Assembly: GCA_017880775.1 (NCBI GenBank)
Contig: JADGRQ010000034.1
Coordinates: forward strand, 1-44,557
Source of the DNA: Burkholderiales bacterium
GTDB lineage: Bacteria > Pseudomonadota > Gammaproteobacteria > Burkholderiales > SG8-39
Length of the DNA stretch: 44,557 bases
Direction: 5' to 3'
The notes under the pieces were generated by a model, which had not been told where the DNA came from, searched no databases, and saw only the letters and a program-made list of their open reading frames with translations. Position 1 is the first letter of the stretch; each line of letters begins with the position of its first letter. This document shows positions 22,641 to 31,819 of the stretch, one piece after another. Position numbers and translations under genes: made by a program.

Positions 22641-24029
22641 CTAGCGCGGCGGCCACACGGCTGCGTGGTAGCCGAGAGGAACCGGCGGGCGGCTCCAGCG
22701 ACCGGGCGTCTCCGAAAGCGTAACGATCGGCCCCAGGTGCCGGATCCGGCCGGCTGGTGCGTCCAGCTCGGAGAAAAGCGGGAGCAGCTCCTCCTTCGGG
22801 AGATCCTCCGGCAGGCCCGCATAGGCGTCCTGCGCAACGAGGCCCCGATCGACGATCCATTTCGCGGTGCGGGCAAGCGCCACGCGCACCAGCCAGCTTC
22901 CGCCCTCGCGCGCGCGCCGCTCGAGTGCGACCATCGCTCCGAAGGCCATCAGGTAGCCGCTCACGTAGTCGATCGCGGCGACGGGAAGCAGACGCGGTTT
23001 CGCACCGTCGCCGCTCGCATGCGCGATGCCGCTCACCGCCTGCACGATGCTGTCGAAGCCGCGCCGATCACGCCACGGACCGGTGCGGCCCCATGCGCTC
23101 AGCGATACACAGACGATTCCGGGGCGCAGCGCGGCAAGCGCCTCCGGCGAAAAGCCGCGCGCACCGAGCGTGCCCGGGCGATAGGACTGCGAGAACACGT
23201 CTGCATCGCGCACCAGACCGCACAGGATTTCGGCGGCTTTCGCTGTGCGCAGATCGAGGTGTGCGGACAGCTTGCCAATGCCGGTATCGATTTCGACCGC
23301 ACCCGAATCCGGCAGGTGCGGTGCGGTGATCTTGAGCACGTCGGCGCCATGCTCGGCGAGGCTGCGCGCGCAGGTCGGGCCCGCGAGCACGCGCGTGAGA
23401 TCGAGCACGCGGACTCCCGAAAGCGGCCGGTCGCCTGGCCTCAGGGGTTCCGGCGGCGCATCGCCGATGCGCTCGATTTCAATGAGCGGCTGCGCTGAAA
23501 CCGCCTGCGCGTGCGCGTGCCGCGCCCAATGCTCCTCGCTGCGCACGAAGCCGGCGCAACCGCCGCTCGCGTGGATCGCATCCTCGAGCGCTTCGCCGTC
23601 CCACCCCAGTGCCGCCTCATCGGCCAGCGCACGCTCTGCCGGCACTCCAAGCACGGCGAGGGCGGCGTCCCTGTGGTTTGGAAAATTGCAGTGGATGCTG
23701 ATCCATCCGCCGCCGCGCACTTGATAGAACCCGCTCAGCGGGTCCCACGGGCCGGGCGGAGGCTTGCCATTGATGCGCAGATACCTTGCGCTGCGCAACG
23801 AGACCGCTGCCGCGCGCACGCCGACCGCAACTCGCTGACGGCGTCCGGTGCGCAGTGCCCACAGCCGCGCGGCTGCGAGGCCGAGCGCGGCGAGCGACGC
23901 CGCTCCGGCCGTGCCGATACGATAGCGCAGCGGCAGGACCGGGTCTGCGCCCCGGATCTCCAGTTGCCCCGCTTCGGGCTCACCTGCTCCCGCCGTCCGC
24001 AGAATCTCGCCGAGTGCAGCCAGTGGCAT
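22641..24029 (-). CDS. Class III (CaiB/BaiF) CoA-transferase, apparently rearranged
   Basis: 462 residues, longer than the ~400 of most family members. The usual N-terminal opening GVRVLDLTRVLAGPTCARSLAEHGADVLKI appears only at ~204-233, followed by HLDLRTAKAAE, ADVFSQSYRPGTLGARG, RPGIVCVSLSAWG and AIDYVSGYLMAFGAM, where Asp354 is the likely catalytic aspartate. The first ~200 residues resemble the family's C-terminal small domain (RQRVAVGVRAAAVSL, GGWISIHCNFPNHRDAALAVLG). That suggests a circularly permuted order. It transfers CoA between carboxylic acids. It starts 3 nt after the acyl-CoA synthetase stop, at the end of the operon. Confidence 0.85.
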   Translation of the reverse strand: MPLAALGEILRTAGAGEPEAGQLEIRGADPVLPLRYRIGTAGAASLAALGLAAARLWALRTGRRQRVAVGVRAAAVSLRSARYLRINGKPPPGPWDPLSGFYQVRGGGWISIHCNFPNHRDAALAVLGVPAERALADEAALGWDGEALEDAIHASGGCAGFVRSEEHWARHAHAQAVSAQPLIEIERIGDAPPEPLRPGDRPLSGVRVLDLTRVLAGPTCARSLAEHGADVLKITAPHLPDSGAVEIDTGIGKLSAHLDLRTAKAAEILCGLVRDADVFSQSYRPGTLGARGFSPEALAALRPGIVCVSLSAWGRTGPWRDRRGFDSIVQAVSGIAHASGDGAKPRLLPVAAIDYVSGYLMAFGAMVALERRAREGGSWLVRVALARTAKWIVDRGLVAQDAYAGLPEDLPKEELLPLFSELDAPAGRIRHLGPIVTLSETPGRWSRPPVPLGYHAAVWPPR

Positions 24030-24032
24030 GGC

Positions 24033-26060
24033 TCAAGCCTCCATTTCGCGCAACGCGACCAGCCCGTCCACCGCGACGACGCCCTCGCGTTTCACGATCA
24101 GCGGATTGATCTCCGCGTCCGATACCGGTTGTCCCGGAACGAGAGCCAGCCGCGATACCGCCGCGACGGCTCTGGCCAACGCGACGACATCGCCCCGCGG
24201 CAGGTTGCGGTAGCCGCGGATCGTCGCCAGTCCCTTCACTTCCGCGATCATCACCATCGCCTCATGCTCATCCACCGGCGCGATTCGCAGCGCGGTGTCC
24301 TTGTAGATCTCGGCCAGCGTGCCGCCCGCCCCGACCAGCACCAGCGGCCCGACCAGCGGATCGTGACGATAGCCGACGATGGCCTCGGCGAGACCCTGTT
24401 CCATTCTCTGCACCAGCACGCCTTCGATGCGCGCGCCGGGTTGCGCGGCCGCCACGGCGTCGAGCATCGAACGCACGCGCTCATCGTACTCGGCCCGGCT
24501 AGCGATGCCGAGCGCGACCCCGCCCGCCTCGGTCTTGTGCGCGATGTCCGGTGATCGAACTTTCACCGCCACCGGATACGCGAGCGAATGCGCATAGTCG
24601 GGCGGGTTTCCCTCGACGGATTCGACCACCGGCACGCCCAGCGCACTGAACAATGCGAGCGCCCGCGCCTCGTCAAGGCGCCCGCGTTTCGGCGCGTCGC
24701 CCGGCCATTCGATCGGAGCGCTGATCGGCAGTTGACGCGGCGCTCGCCAGGCGAAGAATGCTGCCAGCGCGTCGGCACAGGCTTCGGGCGTGCGGAAGCC
24801 CGCGATGCCGCGCTCGGCCAGCAGCGCGAGCGAGCGCTCGGCGTGGGGCGTGAAGAACGCCGCAAAGGGCTTCGCGCCGTGTTTCGCCTTGAGAATCGGT
24901 TCCACCGCGAGTTGCGGATGGAACTGCGCAGACGAGCCGACGCACGCGAGAACGCCGTCGCATTCGGCGGAATCGGTCAGCTGGTCGAGCACGCTGGCGT
25001 ATTTTTCCGCGGTCGCAGCCATCGTCAGGTCGATGATCGGCGCATCCGAGCCGGGCGCAATGGTTTCGATCCCGTGCATCCCCAATCTGTCGACCACGCT
25101 CGCCGCGCCTCCGCCGGTCGTGGTCACCACCGCCACTCGCGGCGCGCGACCCAACTCGGGTGCCGAGCGGCCCGCAACCAGCGGCGCGATCTCCAGCAGC
25201 GCTTCGAGCAGATCGACCCGAATGATTCCGCAGTCGCGGAAATACGCGTCCAGCGCAGCGTCGCTTCCCGCGAGCGCACCGGTATGCGAGCGCGCCAGCG
25301 CCTCGCCGAGCCTGGAGCGGCCGAGCTTGTAGGCCACCACCGGCTTGCCGGCGGCGTGTGCCTTGCGCGCCGCGGACGCAAGGCGGGCTGCATCCCTAAC
25401 CGTCTCGAGAAACAACGAGATCACCCGCGTAGCGGGATCATCGGCCAGCAGCTCGAGCAGCTCGCCGACCCCGAGATCGGCTTCATTGCCGACCGAAACA
25501 AGTTTCGCGAATCCCAGGCCGCGCGCGGCGCCGCGCGACAGCACCGTGCCGAGCATCGTGCCGCTCTGCGACACCACGCTGGTGGTTCCGGCGACGAGCG
25601 TGTCCATTTCAAGCACGGCGTTCACGCTAAGCGCGAGACGGCCGGGAATGTCGATCACACCCATGCTGTTGGGGCCGAGCAGGCGCACGCCAAGTTCGCG
25701 CGCGCGCGCCGCCAGCCGCATCTGCCGCGCCGCGCCGTCGGCGCCCGCATCGGCGAAACCGTCGCTGAACACGCTCATCACGGGAACGCCGCGGGCGCCG
25801 CAATCCTCGAGCGCGCGTTCGACCGCATCGCCCGGCGCCATGACGAAAACGTGATCGATGCCCTCCGGCGCCTGCGCGAGGCTCGGATATGCGCGCTCGC
25901 CGAGCACCTCGCCGCGGGTCGGATTGATCGGCACGATGCGCCCCGCATAGCCGTGCTTGCGCAGGAAACGCTGCGGGCGCGCGGTGTTTTTCCCCGGATC
26001 GCCGGAGGCGCCGACCAACGCCACGGCGCGAGGGGCAAACAGGGCCAGCGCCAGATTCAC
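24033..26060 (-). CDS. ADP-forming acyl-CoA synthetase (acetate-CoA ligase type)
   Basis: 675 residues. Fused alpha-beta architecture of the NDP-forming acyl-CoA synthetase family: CoA-binding Rossmann domain (ALVGASGDPGKNTARP, ~13-30), CoA-ligase domain (TSVVSQSGTMLGTVLSRG, FAKLVSVGNEAD), phospho-histidine His259 in ARSHTGALAGSD, and a C-terminal ATP-grasp domain (YPVAVKVRSPDIAHKTEAGGVALGI, GPLVLVGAGGTLAEIYKD). It makes an acyl-CoA and ADP (or the reverse) from an unknown acid. The GTG start overlaps the PrpD stop as GTGA, so it is coupled. Confidence 0.92.
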   Translation of the reverse strand: MNLALALFAPRAVALVGASGDPGKNTARPQRFLRKHGYAGRIVPINPTRGEVLGERAYPSLAQAPEGIDHVFVMAPGDAVERALEDCGARGVPVMSVFSDGFADAGADGAARQMRLAARARELGVRLLGPNSMGVIDIPGRLALSVNAVLEMDTLVAGTTSVVSQSGTMLGTVLSRGAARGLGFAKLVSVGNEADLGVGELLELLADDPATRVISLFLETVRDAARLASAARKAHAAGKPVVAYKLGRSRLGEALARSHTGALAGSDAALDAYFRDCGIIRVDLLEALLEIAPLVAGRSAPELGRAPRVAVVTTTGGGAASVVDRLGMHGIETIAPGSDAPIIDLTMAATAEKYASVLDQLTDSAECDGVLACVGSSAQFHPQLAVEPILKAKHGAKPFAAFFTPHAERSLALLAERGIAGFRTPEACADALAAFFAWRAPRQLPISAPIEWPGDAPKRGRLDEARALALFSALGVPVVESVEGNPPDYAHSLAYPVAVKVRSPDIAHKTEAGGVALGIASRAEYDERVRSMLDAVAAAQPGARIEGVLVQRMEQGLAEAIVGYRHDPLVGPLVLVGAGGTLAEIYKDTALRIAPVDEHEAMVMIAEVKGLATIRGYRNLPRGDVVALARAVAAVSRLALVPGQPVSDAEINPLIVKREGVVAVDGLVALREMEA

Positions 26061-27406
26061 TCTGAAAAATCGAGCTGCGTCTCGCGCTCAAGCCGCCACA
26101 AGCGCGCGAGCAGCTTGCGGGCGCGCGGCTCGCCAAGCACCGGCGAAGCAAGCTCCAGGTACTTGCTGTTCAGCTCTTCGTCCGACAACGGCGCGTCCGG
26201 ATCGCCCTTGCGAGTGGGCTGGAGGTACTCCTCCATGCGGCCGTCGCGCGACTCGATCTTGACGCGCGCAGCGCGCTGCGCGGGAAAGGCCGCGTCCAGT
26301 TGCGGATCGACCGCCACTTCGATGCGCCGCATCAGCTCGCGCGTGGCGCGATCCTCGATCCGCGCCGACTCGGACGCAGCCAGGCGCACGCTGCCGTGCA
26401 CCAGCGCCGAGGCCACCACATATTTCAGCGAGAAGCGCGCCTGGGCCGGAGTCTGCGGCGTTTCGTAATGCGCCACATCGAGTGCGGCCTTGTAAGTGCC
26501 GACGCGTACCCGTTCGATCTGGCCTGCAGCAACACCCATGCGCGCCTGCACCTCCAGCGCACCGTCGATCGCGGCGAACGTGTGGCCGCAGCAGGCGTGG
26601 TTCTTGAACGTCATTTGCGTGATGTGGAAGTCGCGGCCGAGGGTCGCCAGCGCCCGCTCCCAGTCCGGGCCGCCGCCCATGGCGCCATACCCCATCGCAC
26701 GCCCGTAGCCCGCATCGCCCTCGAGCACATCGAGCGATCCGGTGACGCCTTCGCGTGCGGCGAGCGCTGCGGTCACGCCAGCTTCCGCGGCTCGTCCGGC
26801 GTGCAGCGGTTTGGACATCGAATCCATGCGGAACGCCTGCTGCAGGCCAGCCGAGAAGGTGGCGACCGTCGCCAGCGCGTGCGCGAATTTCGCGCGCTCC
26901 AGTCCGAGCAGCTCGGCCGCCGCCGCGCACGCGCCGAAACAGCCGATGGTGCCGGTGTTGTGCCAGTACTTGTAGTGCGCGCGGCCCATCAGCGCGCCGA
27001 TGCGCGTTGATATTTCGTAGCCTACGATCACCGCGCGCAGCAACGCCTCGCCCGTTGCGCCGTTCGCCTGCGCGAGCGCGAGTGCGGCCGGGATCGTCGG
27101 CGCGCCCGGGTGGTAGATGCCTTCGCGGAAGATGTCATCGACCTCGACGGTGTGCGCAGCCGTCCCGTTGATCAGCGCCGCCGCCCGAACCGTGGCCCTG
27201 CGTCCCAGCGCCAGGCGGGCCGCGCCGTGATCGAGTTCCTCTGCGAGCGCGCGCTCGAGCAGCGTCGCCGGCGCCACCACCGCGCCGGGCAGCAATGCCG
27301 CATGCAGATCGATCACCGCGCGCTTGGCGTGGTGCAGCACCTGCGGCTCGATCGGCTGCGTCCGGTAGTCTTCAGCAAACGCCGCGAAGCGCTCGACGAC
27401 GTGCAT
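26057..27406 (-). CDS. MmgE/PrpD-family protein
   Basis: Member of the 2-methylcitrate dehydratase/cis-aconitate decarboxylase superfamily; 449 residues from ATG 27406, chosen over an upstream GTG because GAGG lies before it. Characteristic features: NGTAAHTVEVDDIF and YHPGAPTIPAALALAQ (~75-110), VGYEISTRIG, HNTGTIGCFGACAAAAELLGL, FKNHACCGHTFAAIDGAL and the C-terminal helical lid. The HP in YHPG and the KNHACCGH region form the active site in the superfamily. It lies between a ThDP enzyme and an acyl-CoA synthetase, so a hydratase or decarboxylase step on a carboxylic acid is inferred. It is not clearly PrpD itself. Confidence 0.9.
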   Translation of the reverse strand: MHVVERFAAFAEDYRTQPIEPQVLHHAKRAVIDLHAALLPGAVVAPATLLERALAEELDHGAARLALGRRATVRAAALINGTAAHTVEVDDIFREGIYHPGAPTIPAALALAQANGATGEALLRAVIVGYEISTRIGALMGRAHYKYWHNTGTIGCFGACAAAAELLGLERAKFAHALATVATFSAGLQQAFRMDSMSKPLHAGRAAEAGVTAALAAREGVTGSLDVLEGDAGYGRAMGYGAMGGGPDWERALATLGRDFHITQMTFKNHACCGHTFAAIDGALEVQARMGVAAGQIERVRVGTYKAALDVAHYETPQTPAQARFSLKYVVASALVHGSVRLAASESARIEDRATRELMRRIEVAVDPQLDAAFPAQRAARVKIESRDGRMEEYLQPTRKGDPDAPLSDEELNSKYLELASPVLGEPRARKLLARLWRLERETQLDFSE

Positions 27407-27450
27407 CAATCCACCCTCGCGCACATGGTCTCGAACATGGATCCGCTCTA

Positions 27451-29058
27451 TCAGAATTGCGCCGTGTACTGGGACGGATCGATCCTTGCACCGATCACCA
27501 GCGGCCGATCCTTCGGTCGGGCGTCAGCGAGCGCCCGGGACAGCGCGGCCGCACTGTCCACCATCACCCCTTCGCAATCCATCGCCCTCGCAAGCTGGAC
27601 GAGGTCGGTCGGTTCAATCTGCGTGCCCCAACTCGGGTAGTTACGGTTCGCCTGCTTGATCTCGATGCGATTGAGGCTGTTGTCGCAGAACACCACCACC
27701 AGCGGATCCAACCCGAGGCTCGAGGCCAGGCGCAACTCGCCTTGCACCATCGCAAGCCCGCCGTCGCCGATGAAGCACACCACCGGCCGACCGGGATGGA
27801 GCAGCTTTGCCGCAATCGCCGCGGGAAGCGAATAGCCCATCGAGGACAGGCCGTTCGTCATCAGCACGGAACGCGGCTCGTAGGCCGTCCATCCCTGCCC
27901 GATGGGTAGCGTGTGCGATCCGACGTCGGTGGTGGCGATCGTGTCGCGCGGCATCGCTTCGCGCACCAGGTCCACGACGTCGGTGGGATTGAGCTTGCCC
28001 TCGATGCGCCCGGCGTAGTACCCGGCGCGCAGCGCGTCGCGGTGGCGGCTGACCTCGGATCTCTCCCATTTCGACTCGCCTTTCCAGGCGGCGGTGATGG
28101 CTTCGAGGATCGCCGGGATGTTGCCCACCAGCTCGGCGTCGGCGGGATAGATCTGGTCGGTGTTCGGCGTGGCGTCGATGTGCACGGTCGGCACGGCGAG
28201 CTGCCAGGGCTTGATCAATTCCACTGCGTCGAAGCCGATCGCGAGCAGCAGATCACAGCCCTTGAGGAAATTCCAGACCAGCGTATTGCAGGCCATGTCG
28301 AGCGTGCCGGCGTAATACGGGTGGTCCTCGGCGAGCACGCCCTTGGACATCGGCGACACCACCACCGGCACGCCCAGCGTTTCGGCCAACCTGGCAAGCG
28401 CGCCATGCGCTCCCGCGCGTTGCGCGGCGATGCCGGCGAGCACCGCGGGGCGCTGGGCTGCACGCACCCGCTGCGGGACGTCCGCCGCGGCGTGCTCGAG
28501 CGCGATTACCTGAGGCGGCGCATCCAACGGTTTGAGCGGCGGCAGCACCACTGCGTCATCCAGCGCCTCGGCGCCGACCACATCGGCGTGCGTGGTGATA
28601 TGCACCGGGCCGGGACGCTCGGCCATCGCCGTGCGCAGCGCTTTTCGCATCACGATTCCCACCGTATCGGGCGCCACATGGGTCGCCCACTTGCTCACCG
28701 GCGAGAAGATCCGATTGTGATCGAGCACCTGGTGCGTGAACGTCTGTTCGCGCTTGCGCTCGATCTGGCCGGAGATGGCGATCATCGGAACCCGGTCGAG
28801 CCACGCGCCCGCGACTGCGTTGACCAGGTTCGACGAACCCGGACCGAGTGTCGACATGCACACCCCCGGGCGCCCGGTGATAAAGCCGTACGCCTCGGCC
28901 ATCAAGCCCGCAGTGCCTTCGCGCCGCCCGAGCACGAACTGCATGCCGGCGCGGCGCGCCGCCTCCATGAATTCGATGTTTGGGTCGCCGGGATAGCCGA
29001 AGATGTGGCCGACGCCCGCCGCCGCGAGGTATTGGACCATCACTTCAGATACATTCAC
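27451..29058 (-). CDS. Thiamine diphosphate-dependent enzyme (acetolactate synthase-like)
   Basis: 535 residues from GTG 29058 (GAGG 8 nt upstream). The three ThDP-enzyme domains are visible: N-terminal pyrimidine-binding domain with catalytic Glu47 in GRREGTAGLMAEAYG, central TPP_enzyme_M region (PAVLAGIAAQR to the Asp-rich VHIDATPNTDQ), and C-terminal domain with the metal-binding GDGGLAMVQGEL to FCDNSLNRI motif. It belongs to the acetolactate synthase/benzoylformate decarboxylase/sulfoacetaldehyde acetyltransferase group; no FAD or subgroup motif lets me choose. It leads the operon with PrpD-like, acyl-CoA synthetase and CoA-transferase genes, so decarboxylation of a 2-oxoacid is likely. 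Confidence 0.92.
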   Translation of the reverse strand: MNVSEVMVQYLAAAGVGHIFGYPGDPNIEFMEAARRAGMQFVLGRREGTAGLMAEAYGFITGRPGVCMSTLGPGSSNLVNAVAGAWLDRVPMIAISGQIERKREQTFTHQVLDHNRIFSPVSKWATHVAPDTVGIVMRKALRTAMAERPGPVHITTHADVVGAEALDDAVVLPPLKPLDAPPQVIALEHAAADVPQRVRAAQRPAVLAGIAAQRAGAHGALARLAETLGVPVVVSPMSKGVLAEDHPYYAGTLDMACNTLVWNFLKGCDLLLAIGFDAVELIKPWQLAVPTVHIDATPNTDQIYPADAELVGNIPAILEAITAAWKGESKWERSEVSRHRDALRAGYYAGRIEGKLNPTDVVDLVREAMPRDTIATTDVGSHTLPIGQGWTAYEPRSVLMTNGLSSMGYSLPAAIAAKLLHPGRPVVCFIGDGGLAMVQGELRLASSLGLDPLVVVFCDNSLNRIEIKQANRNYPSWGTQIEPTDLVQLARAMDCEGVMVDSAAALSRALADARPKDRPLVIGARIDPSQYTAQF

Positions 29059-29284
29059 GGCGATTGCCTCGATTTAGGACTCGGCCTTTCCCCGGGCTTG
29101 AGGGCCAGCACCTTGACCGGAGCGTTTCCCGACGTCCCGAATCATGCTCCTCAAATCCGGATCCGCGTGGCGCGAATGACTCGTGATTTGCATCGCCCGG
29201 CCGTGTATCGGCCGACGCCGCAGCGCTTGATTGCTTGCAATTGCCGGAGCCACCGATAACATGAACGATCACAAGGAGTGCATC

Positions 29285-30253
29285 ATGCGCGACACCTTCA
29301 TCAGGGCAATCGGCTACGCCTTGCTCCTGGCGCTGCCTGCAGGTCTCGCACTCGCCGACACCTGGCCCTCCAAACCGATCAGGTTGGTCGTCCCGTATCC
29401 GCCCGGCGGTAGCACCGATGTCACCGCCCGCGTGATCGCCGAAAGCCTGCGTCCGCTGCTGGGGCAGACGGTGGTCATCGACAACCGGCCGGGCGCGGCG
29501 GGCAATATCGGGGCAGATGCGGTGGCCAAGTCGGCCCCCGACGGGTACACGCTGCTGATGGCCACGAGCACGCACGCGACCAATATCAGCCTGTACAAGA
29601 ACCTGCCGTACGATTTTGTGCAGGACCTCGCGCCCGTGGCTCAGATCACGTTTATCCCCAACGTGCTGGTCGTCGGCCCGAGCATTGCGGCGGGCAATCT
29701 CGCCGAATTCGTCGATTATGTGAAGAGCGGCAAGTCGCCGGTGACGTACGGATCAGCCGGCAACGGTTCTTCGCAGCACCTTTCCGGCGCTCTGTTCAAC
29801 AGCATGGTCGCAGGCGAGATGGTGCACGTGCCGTACAAGGGCGGCGCCCCGGCGACCGCCGACCTTCTCGCCGGCCAGATCCAGACCCTTTTTGCGCCGC
29901 TGGTCGAAGTCCTGGCCCACATCAAGGCAGGAAAACTCAGGGTGCTCGGCATCACCACCAGCAAACGTTCACCGCTGTTACCTGATGTGCCGGCAATCGG
30001 CGAGGTTCTGCCCGGATATGAAGTGGCCCTGTGGAACGGCGTCCTTGCGCCCGCCAAGACGCCCGCCGGTATCGTGAACAAGCTGAACGATGCGATCGTG
30101 AAGGTGCTGAATCAGCCGGAAATCAAGGCGCGGCTGGCCGAGCAAGGTTCGGAGCCGGTTGGCAATTCGCCGGCGGAATTCAAGCAGTTCATCGCGGCCG
30201 AGGTCGAGAAATGGAAGTCGCTGGTCAGGATTTCCGGCGCCAGGGTCGAGTGA
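29285..30253 (+). CDS. Bug/TctC-family periplasmic receptor (4 of 4)
   Basis: 322 residues from ATG 29285, with AAGGAG 6 nt upstream. Signal peptide (FIRAIGYALLLALPAGLALA). Motifs: [93 protein letters not shown]. It is the first gene of a plus-strand catabolic operon ending with LigJ, so the ligand is plausibly an aromatic dicarboxylate or hydroxyacid. It diverges from the ThDP-enzyme operon across a 226-nt intergenic region. Confidence 0.94.
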   Translation: MRDTFIRAIGYALLLALPAGLALADTWPSKPIRLVVPYPPGGSTDVTARVIAESLRPLLGQTVVIDNRPGAAGNIGADAVAKSAPDGYTLLMATSTHATNISLYKNLPYDFVQDLAPVAQITFIPNVLVVGPSIAAGNLAEFVDYVKSGKSPVTYGSAGNGSSQHLSGALFNSMVAGEMVHVPYKGGAPATADLLAGQIQTLFAPLVEVLAHIKAGKLRVLGITTSKRSPLLPDVPAIGEVLPGYEVALWNGVLAPAKTPAGIVNKLNDAIVKVLNQPEIKARLAEQGSEPVGNSPAEFKQFIAAEVEKWKSLVRISGARVE

Positions 30254-30297
30254 ACGCGTTGCCGTCTTTAGAGTAGCAGTCGAACGGAGGTCAGTTC

Positions 30298-30930
30298 ATG
30301 CCACGAGGCGTCGTCGATCTGGAAGGACTGAAGAGCCCCGCAGCCGAGGAGTTGCGCCGCATGGCGCCGCCTGCGGGGCTGCCATTCGGCATCGCCAAGC
30401 TCGGGCACGCGGTGCTCAAGGTGCAGGACCTGAAGCGTTCGGTGGCGTTTTACACCGGCGTGCTCGGCTTCCGGGTCTCGGACGTCTACCCCGACAGCAT
30501 GATGAAGGGCGGCATGGTGTTCCTTCGCTGTAATACCGACCATCACTGCCTCGCGCTCGTCGGCGGGGCGCAGGCCGGCGCCGCGGCGCGCGAGTTGCAC
30601 CACCTCGCGTTCGAGGTGCCGACCCTGGACGAGGTACTGCGCGCGCGCGAGCACCTGCGGCGGCACGGCGTCAAGATCGACTTCGACGGCCGGCGGCGCG
30701 CCGGCTGCCAGGTCGCGGTCGAGTTCCGCGACCCCGACAACCATTTTCTGGAAGTCTTCTGGGGTCTCGACCAGGTCGGCAGCGACGGCCGGGTGCGGCC
30801 GCCCGAGGAGTGGCGCGAGGAAATGTCGCTGGCAGCGGCGATCGACAACCCGCCGCCGGGACAGGACACCACGCTGCACGACAGGAGCCTGCGCAAAGGC
30901 TTGAAGAAATTCGACGGACCGCCGGACTGA
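30298..30930 (+). CDS. VOC-superfamily (glyoxalase/dioxygenase-like) protein
   Basis: 210 residues; GGAGG upstream of ATG. Vicinal-oxygen-chelate fold: KLGHAVLKVQDLKRSVAFYTGVLGF (His37), ELHHLAFEVPTLDEVL (His101 or His102), FRDPDNHFLEVFW (Glu152). The His/His/Glu set can bind Fe(II) or Mn(II), and the domain pattern resembles extradiol dioxygenases and glyoxalases. The N-terminal 30 residues and the C-terminal tail ending RSLRKGLKKFDGPPD are extra to the domain. In an operon with LigJ and a phthalate decarboxylase-like gene, ring cleavage is an attractive idea, but isomerase or lyase activity is equally possible. Confidence 0.87.
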   Translation: MPRGVVDLEGLKSPAAEELRRMAPPAGLPFGIAKLGHAVLKVQDLKRSVAFYTGVLGFRVSDVYPDSMMKGGMVFLRCNTDHHCLALVGGAQAGAAARELHHLAFEVPTLDEVLRAREHLRRHGVKIDFDGRRRAGCQVAVEFRDPDNHFLEVFWGLDQVGSDGRVRPPEEWREEMSLAAAIDNPPPGQDTTLHDRSLRKGLKKFDGPPD

Positions 30931-30931
30931 C

Positions 30932-31819
30932 ATGGCGGAGAGAATCGCGTTCATCGGGTTCGGCGAAGCCGGCCAGACGATCAGTCGAGGGCTGAGAGGC
31001 GAGGGTCATGCGGCTATCCGCACCTACGATATCCTGTTCGACGACCCCGTGAATGCCGGCAAGCTGAAGTCGGCGGCCGAAGCGCTCGGCGTCGCGGTTG
31101 CGGCGAACCATGTCGACGCGGTGCGCGATGCGGATCTCGTGTTCCTGGCAGTGACCGCAAGCTCCAGCATCGATGCGGCGCTGTCCTGCGTTCCGGGCCT
31201 CAGGAAGGGGCAATTCTTCCTCGATATCAACTCGGTGTCACCGCAGAGAAAACTGCAGACCGCTGAGCGAATCGCTCCGACGGGCGCATCCTACGTGGAC
31301 GTGGCGGTGATGGCGCCGGTGGCGCCCTATCTGCACAAGGTGCCGTGCCTGATCGGCGGTCCGGGCGCGGGCGAGCTTCTGCCACGGGCGCGTGCGCTCG
31401 GCATGAAACTTAAACTGGTCTCCGACGAGGTCGGGCAGGCCTCGGCGATCAAGATGTTCCGCTCGATCATGATCAAGGGCCTCGAAGCGCTTACGCTCGA
31501 ATGCATGCTCGCGGCGGGCGAGTACCGCGTCGAAGACCAGGTGCTCGCCTCTCTCACGGAGACGTTCCCGTCGCTCGACTGGAATCGCATCTCGGGTTAC
31601 ATGATCGAGCGCATGGTCAGTCATGGAGGGCGGCGCGCCGCGGAAATGCGCGAGGTGGCTGCAACGCTGCGTGGGATCGGCATCGAGCCGCTGATGGCGG
31701 AGGCGACCGCGGCGCGCCAGCAATGGATTGCCGACCTCGGCGTTAAACAGCGCCTCGGCAAGACCACCGAAGACCGAGCCGACCTGGTTGGCGCGATCCG
31801 CGCGGCGATGAAGAAATGA
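30932..31819 (+). CDS. 6-phosphogluconate dehydrogenase-like oxidoreductase with DUF1932 domain
   Basis: 295 residues. N-terminal NAD(P)-binding Rossmann domain with GFGEAG (9-14), ADLVFLAVTASSS and FFLDINSVSP; the substrate loop DVAVMAPVAPYLHKVP and catalytic Lys174 in SAIKMFRSIMIKGLEAL are the hallmarks of the beta-hydroxyacid dehydrogenase class. The C-terminal helical half fits DUF1932. It oxidises a hydroxyacid or reduces a keto acid; the exact substrate is not known. It starts 1 nt after the VOC gene stop and overlaps the next gene by ATGA. Confidence 0.88.
   Translation: MAERIAFIGFGEAGQTISRGLRGEGHAAIRTYDILFDDPVNAGKLKSAAEALGVAVAANHVDAVRDADLVFLAVTASSSIDAALSCVPGLRKGQFFLDINSVSPQRKLQTAERIAPTGASYVDVAVMAPVAPYLHKVPCLIGGPGAGELLPRARALGMKLKLVSDEVGQASAIKMFRSIMIKGLEALTLECMLAAGEYRVEDQVLASLTETFPSLDWNRISGYMIERMVSHGGRRAAEMREVAATLRGIGIEPLMAEATAARQQWIADLGVKQRLGKTTEDRADLVGAIRAAMKK

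Noticed and set aside
29198-29214. CGGCCG inverted repeat in the divergent region before the fourth Bug gene
   Set aside because: Arms of only 6 bp made of a self-palindromic GC-rich word; expected by chance in this composition.
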